A stretch of DNA of 64,000 nucleotides, from assembly GCA_963725505.1 (NCBI GenBank), contig CAVRYN010000012.1, positions 21,672-85,671 on the forward strand, in the 5' to 3' direction. Positions 27,288 to 36,937 of the stretch are shown piece by piece. The notes under the pieces were generated by a model that was not told the origin of the DNA, did no database searches, and worked only from the letters and a program-made list of their open reading frames with translations. The translations under genes and the position numbers were made by a program. How positions within the stretch are numbered: the stretch's first letter is position 1; each line of letters begins with the position of its first letter. The stretch comes from Udaeobacter sp963725505. Lineage in GTDB: Bacteria; Verrucomicrobiota; Verrucomicrobiia; Chthoniobacterales; UBA10450.

Positions 27288-28376
27288 TTAACACAGCGGA
27301 CCGAGACTCTGGAAGAGTGCGCGCCGCGTAGAGCGCGCCTGCTTCTCCGCAGTCTCAAAGCGGATCGACATCATCCGCAGTGCGAATGGAATCAGCGCGC
27401 TCTTCTGTTCGGGCAACTGTACCGCGCCGATGTTTCCGCCACTGATCTTGCAAAAAGGCCACCGATCAAAAAGCCATTCCGCCCCGTACGATGCCCCCCA
27501 AGGTGATGTCTGACCAGCTTCTGCTGCCCGACGGCCTATCGTGCCCCATTGAATATCGTGCAGCACAATCCAACCTCCGCTCTGCACGTAAGGCGTGAGC
27601 CGGAGCAAATCCAGCAGCGGCATAGGATGGCGGTGGTCGGCGTCGATAAAGGCAATCCTCAATTCGTCGCGCCGTGCGATTTGCGAGGCGAAGCTCGAGT
27701 CGCATGGAATGTGCAGACGAACCATCGGCACAAGTTGCGGAAACAATTCTGCAATCTCAAATCCGCTCTGGCGCGTCCGATCGATGGCGCATTGAACGTT
27801 GATGTCGATCGTGTCAACCCAGCTCGCGCCGTGCCGGCGACGGAGCGCAGCCGCAATAACGCCAGCTGAAAAGCCGGTCAAAGTTCCGATCTCGACGACT
27901 CGTTGCGGCGCGAGAATACTGAGAAAGGCAGTCAAAAAAAGATAATCACTCGGTCCAATCGTGCCAGGATAATAGGTCCGGCGCTTGCCGATTAAATCGA
28001 GAAACGTCAGCTCGCCAGCCGACGGACTTTTGCCAGTTTCCCCCAGCATCGTGGCCAGGCGAGCATAACCTGACTCAAAGTCGGCCAATGAATTGATCTC
28101 GCAAACCTCGGCGGGTTTAGCCGAAGGCGGCGCAAACAGCGAACTAATCGATCGCCGAAAAATTTTCAGCCGATAACCACGTGGCGCGTTCCGAACCGCG
28201 CTGAGCAGAATCACAATTGGCCGCCTCGCGATTGCCGCAGTTGCGTGATCTACCTTGAAAAACGCGCGGCCGGCTTTTCGGAGCTTTCGCAGGCAGTCGC
28301 GCGCCGCGTGCGATAGCTCCCTTATTCGCAAAATTTTCACCGAATGAGCGTCCAGATGGCGCCGAAGCATAAACAA
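27288..28376 (-). CDS. Class I SAM-dependent methyltransferase-like protein
   Basis: A 362-residue protein whose last ~210 residues form a Rossmann methyltransferase of the family 24/CmcI type: QRVVEIGTLTGFSAGVIAAA (SAM motif I), SWVDTIDINVQCA (motif II), RIAFIDADHRHPMPLLDLLR (acidic metal-binding motif) and SGGWIVLHDIQWGT. The N-terminal ~150 residues are basic and helical, of unknown fold. The substrate is unknown; membership in a run of minus-strand genes including rhamnose synthesis suggests a sugar or surface target. Confidence 0.75.
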   Translation of the reverse strand: MFMLRRHLDAHSVKILRIRELSHAARDCLRKLRKAGRAFFKVDHATAAIARRPIVILLSAVRNAPRGYRLKIFRRSISSLFAPPSAKPAEVCEINSLADFESGYARLATMLGETGKSPSAGELTFLDLIGKRRTYYPGTIGPSDYLFLTAFLSILAPQRVVEIGTLTGFSAGVIAAALRRRHGASWVDTIDINVQCAIDRTRQSGFEIAELFPQLVPMVRLHIPCDSSFASQIARRDELRIAFIDADHRHPMPLLDLLRLTPYVQSGGWIVLHDIQWGTIGRRAAEAGQTSPWGASYGAEWLFDRWPFCKISGGNIGAVQLPEQKSALIPFALRMMSIRFETAEKQARSTRRALFQSLGPLC

Positions 28377-28406
28377 CTGGCGACACCTCCATCTTCCTGC
28401 GTCACG

Positions 28407-28866
28407 CTATGCCGGCAATTCCCGCCGGCGAACGCAGAGCAGAAAGATCACCAGCGCTAGCAAAATGAGATTTGTCACCAAGTGCGCAGGGAAGCTCCAG
28501 TGTTGGCTGGCGTGACCGAAACAGCCGCAGGTAATGTCGAGGCCGCGCACTTTTGCGGCGACGGTGGCGAGCGTGAAGACCAGGATCAGCGCGGTTAAGA
28601 TTGATAACGCACCACGATACAACAAGCGAACAACCAGTGCGAAGCCGCAGAAAATCTCCAGCCACGGCAAATAAAAGGCCAGGACGACACTGACGGGCCA
28701 CGGCAGAATTTTGTAATTGTCGATGTCATTGGCGAACTGAACTGGATCGAATGACTTTGATCACGCCGGCGTAAATGAAAATGCCGGCAACAATTACGTC
28801 CACAATTCGCCAGGGGAATTGTGGACGAGTTGAGAGTTGAACGTTGAGAGTTGAGGGCCCGCTCAT
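28407..28866 (-). CDS. MauE/DoxX-like membrane protein, frameshifted
   Basis: A small four-helix membrane protein. The start ATG at 28866 opens a frame through VDVIVAGIFIYAGVIKVI. After a one-base excess near 28,740 the next frame continues DPVQFANDIDNYKILPWPV, then LPWLEIFCGFALVVRLL and a CGCFGH segment. The order of GxxKxxDP, FAxxIxNYxxLPW and LPWLE is that of the MauE methylamine-utilisation/DoxX family, whose members help quinone-linked or disulfide redox steps. The CGC pair may be redox active. It follows the rhodanese gene by about 20 bases. Confidence 0.78.
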
Positions 28867-28886
28867 CACCTGTCACCGTTCACTCG

Positions 28887-29312
28887 TCACTTGCTTTTGA
28901 GCCACGCTTCCCATCCGCCTTCGAGCACGAACACGTCAGGAATTTGCGCTTCCTTCCGTAGCCGCCGTGCAACTTCGCGGCTGGCGTTGCAACTCAGGCT
29001 GCTGCAATAGACGACGATTTTTTTGCCCGGCGACCACACCGCCAGAAATTGCGGCAGCAATTCGTTCCACCGATCTTCATTCAACGAGAGCGCGCCGGGA
29101 ACGTGATCGCGAGCGAAATCTTCATCCGGCCGGGCATCCACCCAGATAACGTTTTCGCCCCATGCGCGCGCTTGAGCGACCGTAGCCAGTTCTGAGGGCG
29201 GGATAGCCGACTGCCACGATATTTTGTGACGGAAATAAACCGCCTCGCCCATCCCGGGAACGAGCGCGAGCGCTGCAAGAATCAGCGCCTGGCGTGCCAG
29301 GGAAAATTTCAA
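28887..29312 (-). CDS. Exported rhodanese-domain protein
   Basis: A 141-residue protein with an N-terminal signal or anchor (LARQALILAALALVPGMGEA) and a single rhodanese domain. VIWVDARPDEDFARDHVPGA is the N-terminal CH2 motif. The active cysteine lies in VYCSSLSCNASREVA, and FVLEGGWEAWL ends the domain. It moves sulfane sulfur or handles persulfides in the cell envelope. It overlaps the DUF1573 gene by 4 bases and precedes MauE, so three redox-type genes are in one unit. Confidence 0.87.
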   Translation of the reverse strand: MKFSLARQALILAALALVPGMGEAVYFRHKISWQSAIPPSELATVAQARAWGENVIWVDARPDEDFARDHVPGALSLNEDRWNELLPQFLAVWSPGKKIVVYCSSLSCNASREVARRLRKEAQIPDVFVLEGGWEAWLKSK

Positions 29313-30028
29313 TGTGTTTGACCAGCCGGAGTCGTCGGAGCAACCGGGCCTTTCGGAGCAACCGGAGGAACCGGAGCCGTCGGCGCGTTTGTGATGCGCG
29401 CAGTAGCATAGAATACCTTCTGTGAATCCTCCGGTTGAATCGTCAGCGTCGAAGCGGTAATGCTGTTCGTATCCTTGGGTTGAACGTCGATTTTGAACTC
29501 GCCCTTACCGGTTTCCTCCACCTTCGTTTGATAATCCGGACTCGATGACGTCACCTTGATATGGTTCACAGTAAACTCTTTGCCCACTTTCACCGTGATC
29601 ACCTTCGGGTCCGGCTTTTCGCCTTGCTTCCAGAAAACAAACGTTGGCGTTATCTCCAGTTGCTGCGGGATGATTGTTTTGAGTGTGAGTACTGTCCTCG
29701 GATTCGCGGCATCATCGGTCTCCACGGTCACCGTTTTCACTTGAGTGCCAGTGCGATCGCCAATGTTAAACGTCGCCGTTACCTCGCCTTTTTCTCCCGG
29801 CGGCACTTCGTCCTTCTGAGTTTGCGCAGCCGTGCACCCGCAAGATGCCTTAACAGACTTAAATTTTACAGGGGTCTTGCCGGTGTTCTGATAAGTGAAA
29901 TGGCCTATTGCCTGTTTGTCGGCAGGCGTCGGATGCAACTCGAGTTCAGTCTTATCAAACTTCAATTCGGCGCGTGCGCCAAAGCAAACGCTGATCGACA
30001 AGGTAAAAGCAAGGATTTGTGTTTTCAT
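29309..30028 (-). CDS. DUF1573 domain exported protein
   Basis: A 239-residue protein with a signal peptide (ILAFTLSISVCFGARA) and the DUF1573 Ig-like domain: FTYQNTGKTPVKFKSVKASC followed by GCTAA, EVPPGEKGEVTATFN and the next strands. The CGC pair is a family feature. A second Ig-like repeat follows near residues 120-200, and the tail is Pro/Ala rich. It is common in Bacteroidota and Verrucomicrobiota. Function unknown. Its ATG overlaps the rmlD stop. Confidence 0.82.
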   Translation of the reverse strand: MKTQILAFTLSISVCFGARAELKFDKTELELHPTPADKQAIGHFTYQNTGKTPVKFKSVKASCGCTAAQTQKDEVPPGEKGEVTATFNIGDRTGTQVKTVTVETDDAANPRTVLTLKTIIPQQLEITPTFVFWKQGEKPDPKVITVKVGKEFTVNHIKVTSSSPDYQTKVEETGKGEFKIDVQPKDTNSITASTLTIQPEDSQKVFYATARITNAPTAPVPPVAPKGPVAPTTPAGQTH

Positions 30029-30898
30029 TTTTTGGAATAGAAACGCCTAATATAATCAGCAACCGCGTCTCGCCAAGTGCGAGGTGATGTGCCGGTGAGT
30101 TGGGCATATTTGGCAGTGGAAAGCACGGAATAAACCGGGCGGCGCGCGACCCAGCCCCGCATGTCCTTCAATCTAAGCGCGCCCACCGTTCTCGCTTTCG
30201 TCGGCACGCCAAACTCTCTGCAACAATCCAGCGCCCATTGTGCGTACTCCTGCCAACTGCATTTGCCGGCATTGGCAAAATGCAAAATGCCGCCTTCGAT
30301 GTCACCTTCGAAAAATTGAGGCTAACATCTTGGCAATGTCGTGAGTGTAGGTAGGCGTGGAAAATTTGTCCGCGATTGCATCGACTTTTTCATTTTCCTG
30401 CGCTCGCTTGATCATTCCGTCGATAAAACTCGGACGGTCAGGACCAAACACCCAGGAGACACGCACAACGAGATGCCGGTTTTGCGCGGCGAGCACATTC
30501 TTTTCTCCGGCTAGCTTCGATTCGCCGTAAATGCTGATCGGATTCGCTTCATCTTCCTCGGTGTACGGTGCGCGTTTCTCTCCATCGAAGACATAATCCG
30601 TACTGAAGTGAATCAGCTTCGCGTTCTTATCGTCGCAAATCTCGGCGAGCACACGCGGCGCTTCGGCGTTGATGCGAAAAGCCTGGTCAGGCTGTGTTTC
30701 GCAAAGATCGACGTTCGTGAACGCGGCCGCGTTAATGAGCACATCAAAATCTGTCTCACCGAGTTTCTCGCGAACCTTATCCAAATTCGAGAGATCGAGC
30801 TGTGCGTGATTGAATCCTGTGCTGTCGAATTTCTCCCGGTATTCGCGCAGCAGCGCCGCCCCTAGCCGCCCACCCGTGCCGACAATCACAATTCTCAT
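30025..30898 (-). CDS. rmlD: dTDP-4-dehydrorhamnose reductase, frameshifted
   Basis: Last step of dTDP-L-rhamnose synthesis: NADPH reduction of the 4-keto sugar. The first frame has IVIVGTGGRLGAALLREYRE (nucleotide loop), NAAAFTNVDLCE, HFSTDYVFDG and the YGESKLAGE with the catalytic Tyr and Lys, then VVRVSWVFGP. Near 30,305 the frame changes; the second gives HFANAGKCSWQEYAQWALDC and the typical RPVYSVLST tail. Together they make about 290 residues, normal for RmlD. The break is one base and probably an error. It lies 64 bases after rmlB. Confidence 0.85.
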
Positions 30899-30962
30899 TT
30901 CTTGCGTTTGAATCTTCTACGTCGCGAGTGAGAAGCGAGTATCCTGCGCCGCGGGCGTGCTC

Positions 30963-31952
30963 CTAATATCTTCCCGCGCGCTCCAGCAAAGGCTGCCACC
31001 AGGATGCATTGGCAACGTACCACTGAATCGTTTCCTCCAAGCCTTCTTTGAAATTGCAGCGCGGTTTCCACTTCAACTCCCGTTGCGCGAATGAAGAGTC
31101 GATCGCGTACCGGCGATCGTGACCAAGTCTGTCGGGCACAAACGAAATGAGGCTGTGTGGTTTGCCCAGCTGATCGAGAATCATTTTTACCAGATCGATG
31201 TTGGCCATCTCGCTGTCGCCGCCGAAATTGTAAATCTGGCCCGGTTTCCCTTCGAAAAGCGCGGCCACAATTGCGGCGCAATGATCGGTCACCTGGATCC
31301 AGTCACGGACATTCATCCCATCGCCATAAACCGGGAGCGGCTCGTCCCGGAGCGCCTTGATTATCATGAGCGGAATTAGTTTTTCCGGGAACTGATACGG
31401 GCCATAGTTGTTCGAGCACCGGGTTACCAGCACCTCCTGGCCATAAGTTTTGTAAGCGGCGATTGCCAGAAGATCGGCGGCGGCTTTGCTGGCTGAATAC
31501 GGGGAACTGGGATCCAGAGGCGATTGCTCGATGAATTTGCCCGCCGGGCCAAGCGAGCCATAGACTTCGTCTGTTGAGATTTGGATGAAGCGCTGGACGC
31601 CGTGGCGGCGCGCGCAATCCAGCAGCACGCTCGTGCCGATTACGTTCGTGTGAATGAAGTTCAGAGGATCGTTGATGCTCCGGTCCACATGCGATTCTGC
31701 CGCGAAATTGAGCACCGCGTAAAACCGGTGTTCCGTCATCAGAGCGTCCATTTGATCGGCGTTAGCGATATCGGCTTTGAAAAATTCGTAACGCTCGCCA
31801 TGTTCTTCGACCACGCCATTGAGATTGGCGAGATTGCCCGCGTAAGTGAGCACGTCCACATTGGTCACGAATGCCGGCTTGTAATGTTGCAAAATATATC
31901 GAATAAAGTTGCTCCCGATGAATCCGCAGCCACCGGTTACAAGGATGCGCAT
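30963..31952 (-). CDS. rmlB: dTDP-glucose 4,6-dehydratase
   Basis: Converts dTDP-glucose to the 4-keto-6-deoxy sugar, using bound NAD. Taking the ATG at 31952 gives 329 residues beginning MRILVTGGCGFIGSNFIRYI, the NAD loop. NFAAESHVDRSI, the catalytic STDEVYGSLG and YSASKAAADLL (Tyr and Lys), and the substrate segment NNYGPYQFPEKLIPLMI complete the signature. RDWIQVTDHCAAI follows. The start codon lies directly against the divergent membrane-protein ATG at 31951, so control elements would overlap coding DNA. RmlA and RmlC are not in the window. Confidence 0.93.
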   Translation of the reverse strand: MRILVTGGCGFIGSNFIRYILQHYKPAFVTNVDVLTYAGNLANLNGVVEEHGERYEFFKADIANADQMDALMTEHRFYAVLNFAAESHVDRSINDPLNFIHTNVIGTSVLLDCARRHGVQRFIQISTDEVYGSLGPAGKFIEQSPLDPSSPYSASKAAADLLAIAAYKTYGQEVLVTRCSNNYGPYQFPEKLIPLMIIKALRDEPLPVYGDGMNVRDWIQVTDHCAAIVAALFEGKPGQIYNFGGDSEMANIDLVKMILDQLGKPHSLISFVPDRLGHDRRYAIDSSFAQRELKWKPRCNFKEGLEETIQWYVANASWWQPLLERAGRY

Positions 31953-33588
31953 GGCAGCGCGTACTAGCAGCGCCGACAAGAGCGCGCCAGCAGAATCTTC
32001 TGCCGCAGTCGCGGGAGTGCGCCGTTACCTGGAGCACTGGCAGGCTGCGCTGGCGGGAACCGATTGGGTCCCGTGGGCAATCATGGGGCTCGCAGTCTTC
32101 CTGCGCTTTCTCCTGCTCGGCATGAAGCCGCCACACTTTGACGAGGGCATCAACGGATGGTTCGTCGATCAGGTGGTGAAAAATGGGTTTTACAGATACG
32201 ACCCGACGAACTACCACGGGCCGCTTCACTTTTACGTCCTGCTGCTCGCGCAGAATTTATTTGGGCGCAACCTGTGGGCATTGCGACTGCCCGTCGTGCT
32301 TGTGAGCATCGGTTCTCTCTGGCTGATATTTAAGTTCGAACCGCTGGTAGGTCGAAATGTAAGCCGCATAGCAGCTCTGGCCATGGCGATCTCGCCCGGC
32401 TTCGTTTTCTACGGACGCTACGCAATTCACGAAGTGTGGCTGCAATTGTTCTCAACCATGTTCATCTTGGGACTGCTTGGTTTGTGGAAGTTCGGCAGGC
32501 TGAATTACCTCTGGTATGCCGGCATGGGATTAGCCGGCATGATTCTGACCAAGGAAACCTATGCCATCCATCTCGCCTGCGCGATCCTTGCGATTCCGGC
32601 CCTGGCGGTTTCCTATGCGCTAAGCCGCGTCCCGGACGCGAAGCCGGCGAAGCAAACCTGGACCTGGATCGATCTCGCAATGGTTCTCGGTGTCGGCACC
32701 GCTGCGATCCTCTTTTTCTACTCGGGAACTTTTCTCAACTGGGATGGTGTCAAAGGTCTTTATCTAGCGTTTAAAGCGTGGACCGAGACCGGCACCGCGG
32801 GTCACGGCCATGAAAAGGCCTGGGACTACTGGTTCAAAATAATGGGGCCATCGTGGGAAGCCGGCGGAGAAAATTTTACAGCCTATGAACTGCCAATGTT
32901 GGCGGGGTTAATCCTCTGCCTGTTTTGCCAGAAGTTTAAGAACCTCAGTCTGCGTTATCTGGCGATCTACGGCGTAGGAAGCCTGGTCGCTTACAGCTAC
33001 GTCAAATACAAAACGCCATGGTGCATAATCAGTTTCGGATGGCCATTCCTGTTTATCTTTGGCGCGTGGGTGCTGCTGGTTCGGCCAAAAAATCTTCGCA
33101 AAGTGTACATGGCGATGGGCGTTCTATTGTGCTTTTCGCTCGGCCGATCCGTTTGGCTGAACTACTTCCGGTGCTCGTCGCCCACCGAGACGTACGCGTA
33201 CGTTCAGACATACAACGACATTTTTAAGCTGAGCAAGCCGCTGCTTACGCTGGCAAAACGCGATCCGGCTTACTATCACCTCACCGGTCATCTGATCCGA
33301 TCCAGCGTTTATCCCCTTCCGTGGACGCTGGGCGATTTCGATCGAGTCGGCTACTACGAAGGAGGCAACATGCCGGCGAATCTCGATGGCGATTTTCTCC
33401 TCGTGCAACAAGACAAAATCAAAGACGTCGAGTCAAAGCTGAAAGGCACGTATTACACCGAGATGATGACGCTTCGTAACTACCAGGAGCCATCCAAGAT
33501 CTTTTTTAGCGCCAAAGTGTTTAAGGAATTTTTTCCAGGCAAAGCACCGGACTTTGTCGGTAACGCACAGAGTCCGGCAACGCCCTAG
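31951..33588 (+). CDS. TIGR03663-type membrane protein (glycosyltransferase-like)
   Basis: A 545-residue polytopic protein with about a dozen hydrophobic helices. The early FLLLGMKPPHFDEGINGWF loop carries acidic residues next to a membrane helix, as in the catalytic loop of GT-C/PMT-type glycosyltransferases, and the NYHGPLHFYVLLLAQNLFG segment follows. This matches the TIGR03663/Agl23-like group. It likely moves a sugar from a lipid-linked donor on the outer face. It diverges from rmlB with overlapping starts at 31951/31952 and precedes a second large membrane protein. Confidence 0.75.
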   Translation: MAARTSSADKSAPAESSAAVAGVRRYLEHWQAALAGTDWVPWAIMGLAVFLRFLLLGMKPPHFDEGINGWFVDQVVKNGFYRYDPTNYHGPLHFYVLLLAQNLFGRNLWALRLPVVLVSIGSLWLIFKFEPLVGRNVSRIAALAMAISPGFVFYGRYAIHEVWLQLFSTMFILGLLGLWKFGRLNYLWYAGMGLAGMILTKETYAIHLACAILAIPALAVSYALSRVPDAKPAKQTWTWIDLAMVLGVGTAAILFFYSGTFLNWDGVKGLYLAFKAWTETGTAGHGHEKAWDYWFKIMGPSWEAGGENFTAYELPMLAGLILCLFCQKFKNLSLRYLAIYGVGSLVAYSYVKYKTPWCIISFGWPFLFIFGAWVLLVRPKNLRKVYMAMGVLLCFSLGRSVWLNYFRCSSPTETYAYVQTYNDIFKLSKPLLTLAKRDPAYYHLTGHLIRSSVYPLPWTLGDFDRVGYYEGGNMPANLDGDFLLVQQDKIKDVESKLKGTYYTEMMTLRNYQEPSKIFFSAKVFKEFFPGKAPDFVGNAQSPATP

Positions 33589-33593
33589 TTTCC

Positions 33594-35744
33594 ATGAAGT
33601 GGCTTACGGCAGTTCTTACCTTTGCTAATTTGTCGGTCATCTGCGGCCTTGTTCTGGGAATGGCCGGAAGAGGCTTGAACACGTTGACGGCGGCTCTCGC
33701 ATTGATATGCGGCGCTGCGTTTGCGGTTGCGGCGTTTCTTGGAACTTCCGATCCGGCAAGTCGCGAAAAAACTGCAAATCCTCCGGAACCGGAACGGAAG
33801 CCGCGGAACGCCACGGAAAGTCAGCCAAATGCACGGATTTGGTCGGCACTCATGCGCTACCGCCGTGTGTGGTTCTGGGCTATGGCCGTGTTTTTTGCCA
33901 TGTTTGCCGTCCGATCGTTTTGCTGGTTGTTCTACATCGACGGCAGCGACTATAAAATCCAATCGCCCAACAATCTCGGCGATCTCTCGCTGCATCTGAC
34001 ATTGATCAAAACTTTTGCCAACGGCGTCCCGCTTTGGCCGGATAATCCCATCTACGTCTTCAGCAAACTGCGGTATCCGGCAGGGATCGATTTGTTCAAT
34101 GCGCTGCTTTTACTGGTTCACGTCGATCTGATCACCGGGTTGGTTTGGGTCGGTCTGGTTGCATCGCTCGCAACGTTCTACGGGTTCTATCGCTGGGGCG
34201 GCACCTTCGCGATTGCAGGTTTCTTGTTCAACGGCGGAATAGCCGGTTTCCAATTCTTTAAGACGTGGAAGTTTTTGGATTATCAGGGCACAGCGGCGGA
34301 TATCGCCCACAAACCGATCGCATGGAAAAGCATTCCGTTGTCCATGTTCGTGACGCAACGCGGCTGGCTGTACGCGATCCCGGTAGCCTTAGTGCTTCTC
34401 TGGCACTGGCGAGAGAAATTTTTTCGCCAAAACGCTGTAGCCTGGGGCGGTGACCCCGGCGGCTCCGCCGCAGTCTCAGCGCCGGCGGACGACCCTGGCC
34501 AATCCGCAGCAGTCGAGATCCGTGGCCCCCGAAGGGGTCCCCTGCCCTTCTGGGTCGCGTTCTCCCTTTACGCATCAATCCCCCTGTTCAATCTGCACAC
34601 GTTTATCGCTCTGACTGTCGTGCTGGTCTTTGCGCTGGTTCTTGAACCTCCCAGCGAAATTAAGTTTATCGTGGATTTAGCTCGCAACGAAGGCAGCTCT
34701 GGACTCGGTCGCCTGATTTCGCACCCGCGAATGTGGCCGGAAATTTTCCGTGGCGCGCCGATTCGCAGATACGCGGCCGCGATGCTGGCCATTGCATTGA
34801 TTCCAGCAAGTTTCTTTGTCTGGCTGGTTACCGATCACTTTCGCGCAAGATCGGTAATCCAATGGCATCCCGGCTGGGCACAAGATTCGCAGGAATTTGC
34901 CGCGCCCTTTTTCCGAATGGGTGGCGCTGCGAATTTTGGATCGTCCACGGCGTTTGGTTCGCTGTTGCAAAAAACGTGGAACGGCGTCATCGCTCCGTTT
35001 TTTCAATTTTGGCTAACAAACTTCGGCTTGTGGATTCCTTTGGCGCTGGTGCTCGTGGGCTTGGTCGGCTGGCGTATTTGGAAAGCTCGATGGCGCTGGG
35101 GTGACAGGCCTCCAGCGGATGTAGCCTTTGTCTTGCCCGCCGTTGCGATCTTCGCGTTGGGTTACTTTTTCAAAACCGCACCATGGGAATGGGACAACCT
35201 CAAGCTCATGGTCTGGGGCTACTTTCTCGTTTTGCCTTTTCTGTGGAGCGATATCCTCGGGCGCTGGGCCTTTCCGGAACGGGCGGCGCTTTGCATCGCG
35301 CTGTTTGGTTCAGGCTTTATCACTTTGCTGGGCGGCTTGTCCGCCGGGCACCCGGGCTTTGGACTCATCGAGCGCGCGAGACTCGATTACGCCGGCGCAG
35401 CGATGCGGCCGTTGCCGCTCGAAGCCCGCTTCGCCGCATACCCGACGTTCAACTGTCCGGTCTTGTTACAAGGCCGCAAAGCTGTGCTGGGATACCCAGG
35501 TCATCTGTGGACGGAAGGATTTGAATTCGGCGACGTAAACAATCAGCTGACGGCTTTAATGAACGGAGCCGCAAACTGGCGCGACGCTGCGAAGACCTTG
35601 GGCGTCCGCTATATTTTTTGGGGTCAGGACGAAAAGACCAACTACCAATCAAGCAGCCGCCCGTGGGAAGCTACGTCGTTTCTGGTGGCGTCCGGCGATT
35701 GGGGCGCAATTTACGACCTGGCGACGGCAGCTCCTCAGCACTAA
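33594..35744 (+). CDS. Large polytopic membrane protein, glycosyltransferase-like
   Basis: A 716-residue protein with many hydrophobic segments. The LSLHLTLIKTFANGVPLWPD loop, with YPAGIDLFNALL next, resembles GT-C membrane glycosyltransferases, but I do not recognise a named family. A soluble C-terminal part (NWRDAAKTLGVRYIFWGQDE) ends the chain. Codons around 34,440-34,545 encode a Gly/Pro/Ala-rich segment from palindromic DNA (see findings), probably an extramembrane loop. It starts 5 bases after the TIGR03663-type gene; the pair likely acts on the same glycan. Confidence 0.7.
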   Translation: MKWLTAVLTFANLSVICGLVLGMAGRGLNTLTAALALICGAAFAVAAFLGTSDPASREKTANPPEPERKPRNATESQPNARIWSALMRYRRVWFWAMAVFFAMFAVRSFCWLFYIDGSDYKIQSPNNLGDLSLHLTLIKTFANGVPLWPDNPIYVFSKLRYPAGIDLFNALLLLVHVDLITGLVWVGLVASLATFYGFYRWGGTFAIAGFLFNGGIAGFQFFKTWKFLDYQGTAADIAHKPIAWKSIPLSMFVTQRGWLYAIPVALVLLWHWREKFFRQNAVAWGGDPGGSAAVSAPADDPGQSAAVEIRGPRRGPLPFWVAFSLYASIPLFNLHTFIALTVVLVFALVLEPPSEIKFIVDLARNEGSSGLGRLISHPRMWPEIFRGAPIRRYAAAMLAIALIPASFFVWLVTDHFRARSVIQWHPGWAQDSQEFAAPFFRMGGAANFGSSTAFGSLLQKTWNGVIAPFFQFWLTNFGLWIPLALVLVGLVGWRIWKARWRWGDRPPADVAFVLPAVAIFALGYFFKTAPWEWDNLKLMVWGYFLVLPFLWSDILGRWAFPERAALCIALFGSGFITLLGGLSAGHPGFGLIERARLDYAGAAMRPLPLEARFAAYPTFNCPVLLQGRKAVLGYPGHLWTEGFEFGDVNNQLTALMNGAANWRDAAKTLGVRYIFWGQDEKTNYQSSSRPWEATSFLVASGDWGAIYDLATAAPQH

Positions 35745-35761
35745 GCTGCTACGCGCGTTTT

Positions 35762-36496
35762 CTATCTCATCGCGGCGGCGATTTTCCGCCGTAGCCGGAA
35801 CGGGTGCGCAAGGAAAACAAAATAGATCGCGCTCACAAGATCGGTGAAACTGCAAGGAGGACTGGTTAGGCGCAATGGGCCGTTGCGCAAAGCCGCGAAG
35901 ATATTTTCGACAGTAAGCGCAGGCGGTATCGGGATGCTGGTGTAATGCTGCCCAAAGGCGTGCAGTCGATGCGCGTCGGAAGTGGCAATTAATGGTTTGC
36001 CGAATCGGGATGCCACCCTTTTCGCGCGCCAATTTGGATTGAACAGGCCAATGTGAAAATGGCACAGCTCGATCGCATCGAAGCAATCGATTTCCGTGAA
36101 CAGACGCGCTCCGATTGAGCCGCCAAGAACGTAAAACGGATGCGGCGCAATGGTAAATATAGAACTTCCCCGCTACGCTCGCAGCCGTCGCAGATCGTCA
36201 AAATTTTTTAACTGCGCGACTTCTTCAGAAGTCACATTGAGCACGATGACGTCAGCGCCACACAAGCGCATCTCGGCCGCTGGAATAAGCAGAATGCCCA
36301 TTGCGGCCGCATCCGCGAACACTTCCTTTCGGTCGAACACAGCATCGTGCAGCGTGATCGCGAGGACGCCAAACCCAAGCGACCCCGCGCGCTCCAGCAA
36401 TTGATGAGCGGAAAAATCCACCGCGTCCCTTGGATCATCGAGCGTGTGAATGTGCAGATCGATTTTGATCCAATCAGATTCGTTGGTCTTACTCAT
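35762..36496 (-). CDS. PHP-domain phosphoesterase-like protein, frameshifted
   Basis: A metal-dependent phosphoesterase fold. From the ATG at 36496 the first frame shows IKIDLHIHTLDDPRD (metal-binding HxH), LLERAGSLGFGVLAITLHDA and LLIPAAEMRLCGADVIVLN. Near 36,150-36,190 the frame changes, and the second gives LFTEIDCFDAIELCHFHIGL and PLIATSDAHRLHAFGQHY, which supply the later PHP histidines and the DAH motif. Together about 240 residues. Many such proteins cleave nucleotide or sugar phosphates. The break is consistent with one miscalled base. Confidence 0.75.
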
Positions 36497-36700
36497 GCTC
36501 TCGCGCCCATGCTCAAATTTCGATGCTTTATCATCAATCCTTGATACTGGATGAAAGCGAAACAGCTCCGCCAAGCAAACATCCAGCATCTCAGTATCCA
36601 CTCTCTGACATGACCCGACAAAGCGCTTGCGAGCCGCTCTCCTCCATTTACCATTCACCAGTCACTATCCAACGGGAAGCCGACGGCTTCCCCTACAGAA

Positions 36701-36785
36701 GCTCGGGTGGTGGAACTGGCAGACACGTACGTTTGAGGGGCGTATGCCGAAAGGCTTGCGGGTTCGAGTCCCGCCCCGAGCACCA
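36701..36785 (+). tRNA. tRNA-Leu (anticodon GAG)
   Basis: An 85-base tRNA with encoded CCA. The acceptor GCTCGGG pairs with CCCGAGC. The anticodon stem TACGT/GCGTA encloses the loop TTGAGGG, so the anticodon is GAG. A long variable arm (TGCCGAAAGGC) marks a class II tRNA, and the T-arm GCGGGTTCGAGTCCCGC is standard. It reads CUC/CUU leucine codons. It lies between the PHP gene and floA. Confidence 0.95.
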
Positions 36786-36937
36786 TTTCCAAACGAAATC
36801 GTTGACTCGTTGAAACGTTAAAACCTTGAAGCGTCGGAGCGCGACCCAATTTAACGTTGAAACTTCTTAACGTTTTAACTCGGTCGCTGAATTAGACCTT
36901 TTCGCCCCGTTTCTCTTCCGATAATCTTCGCAGCAAT

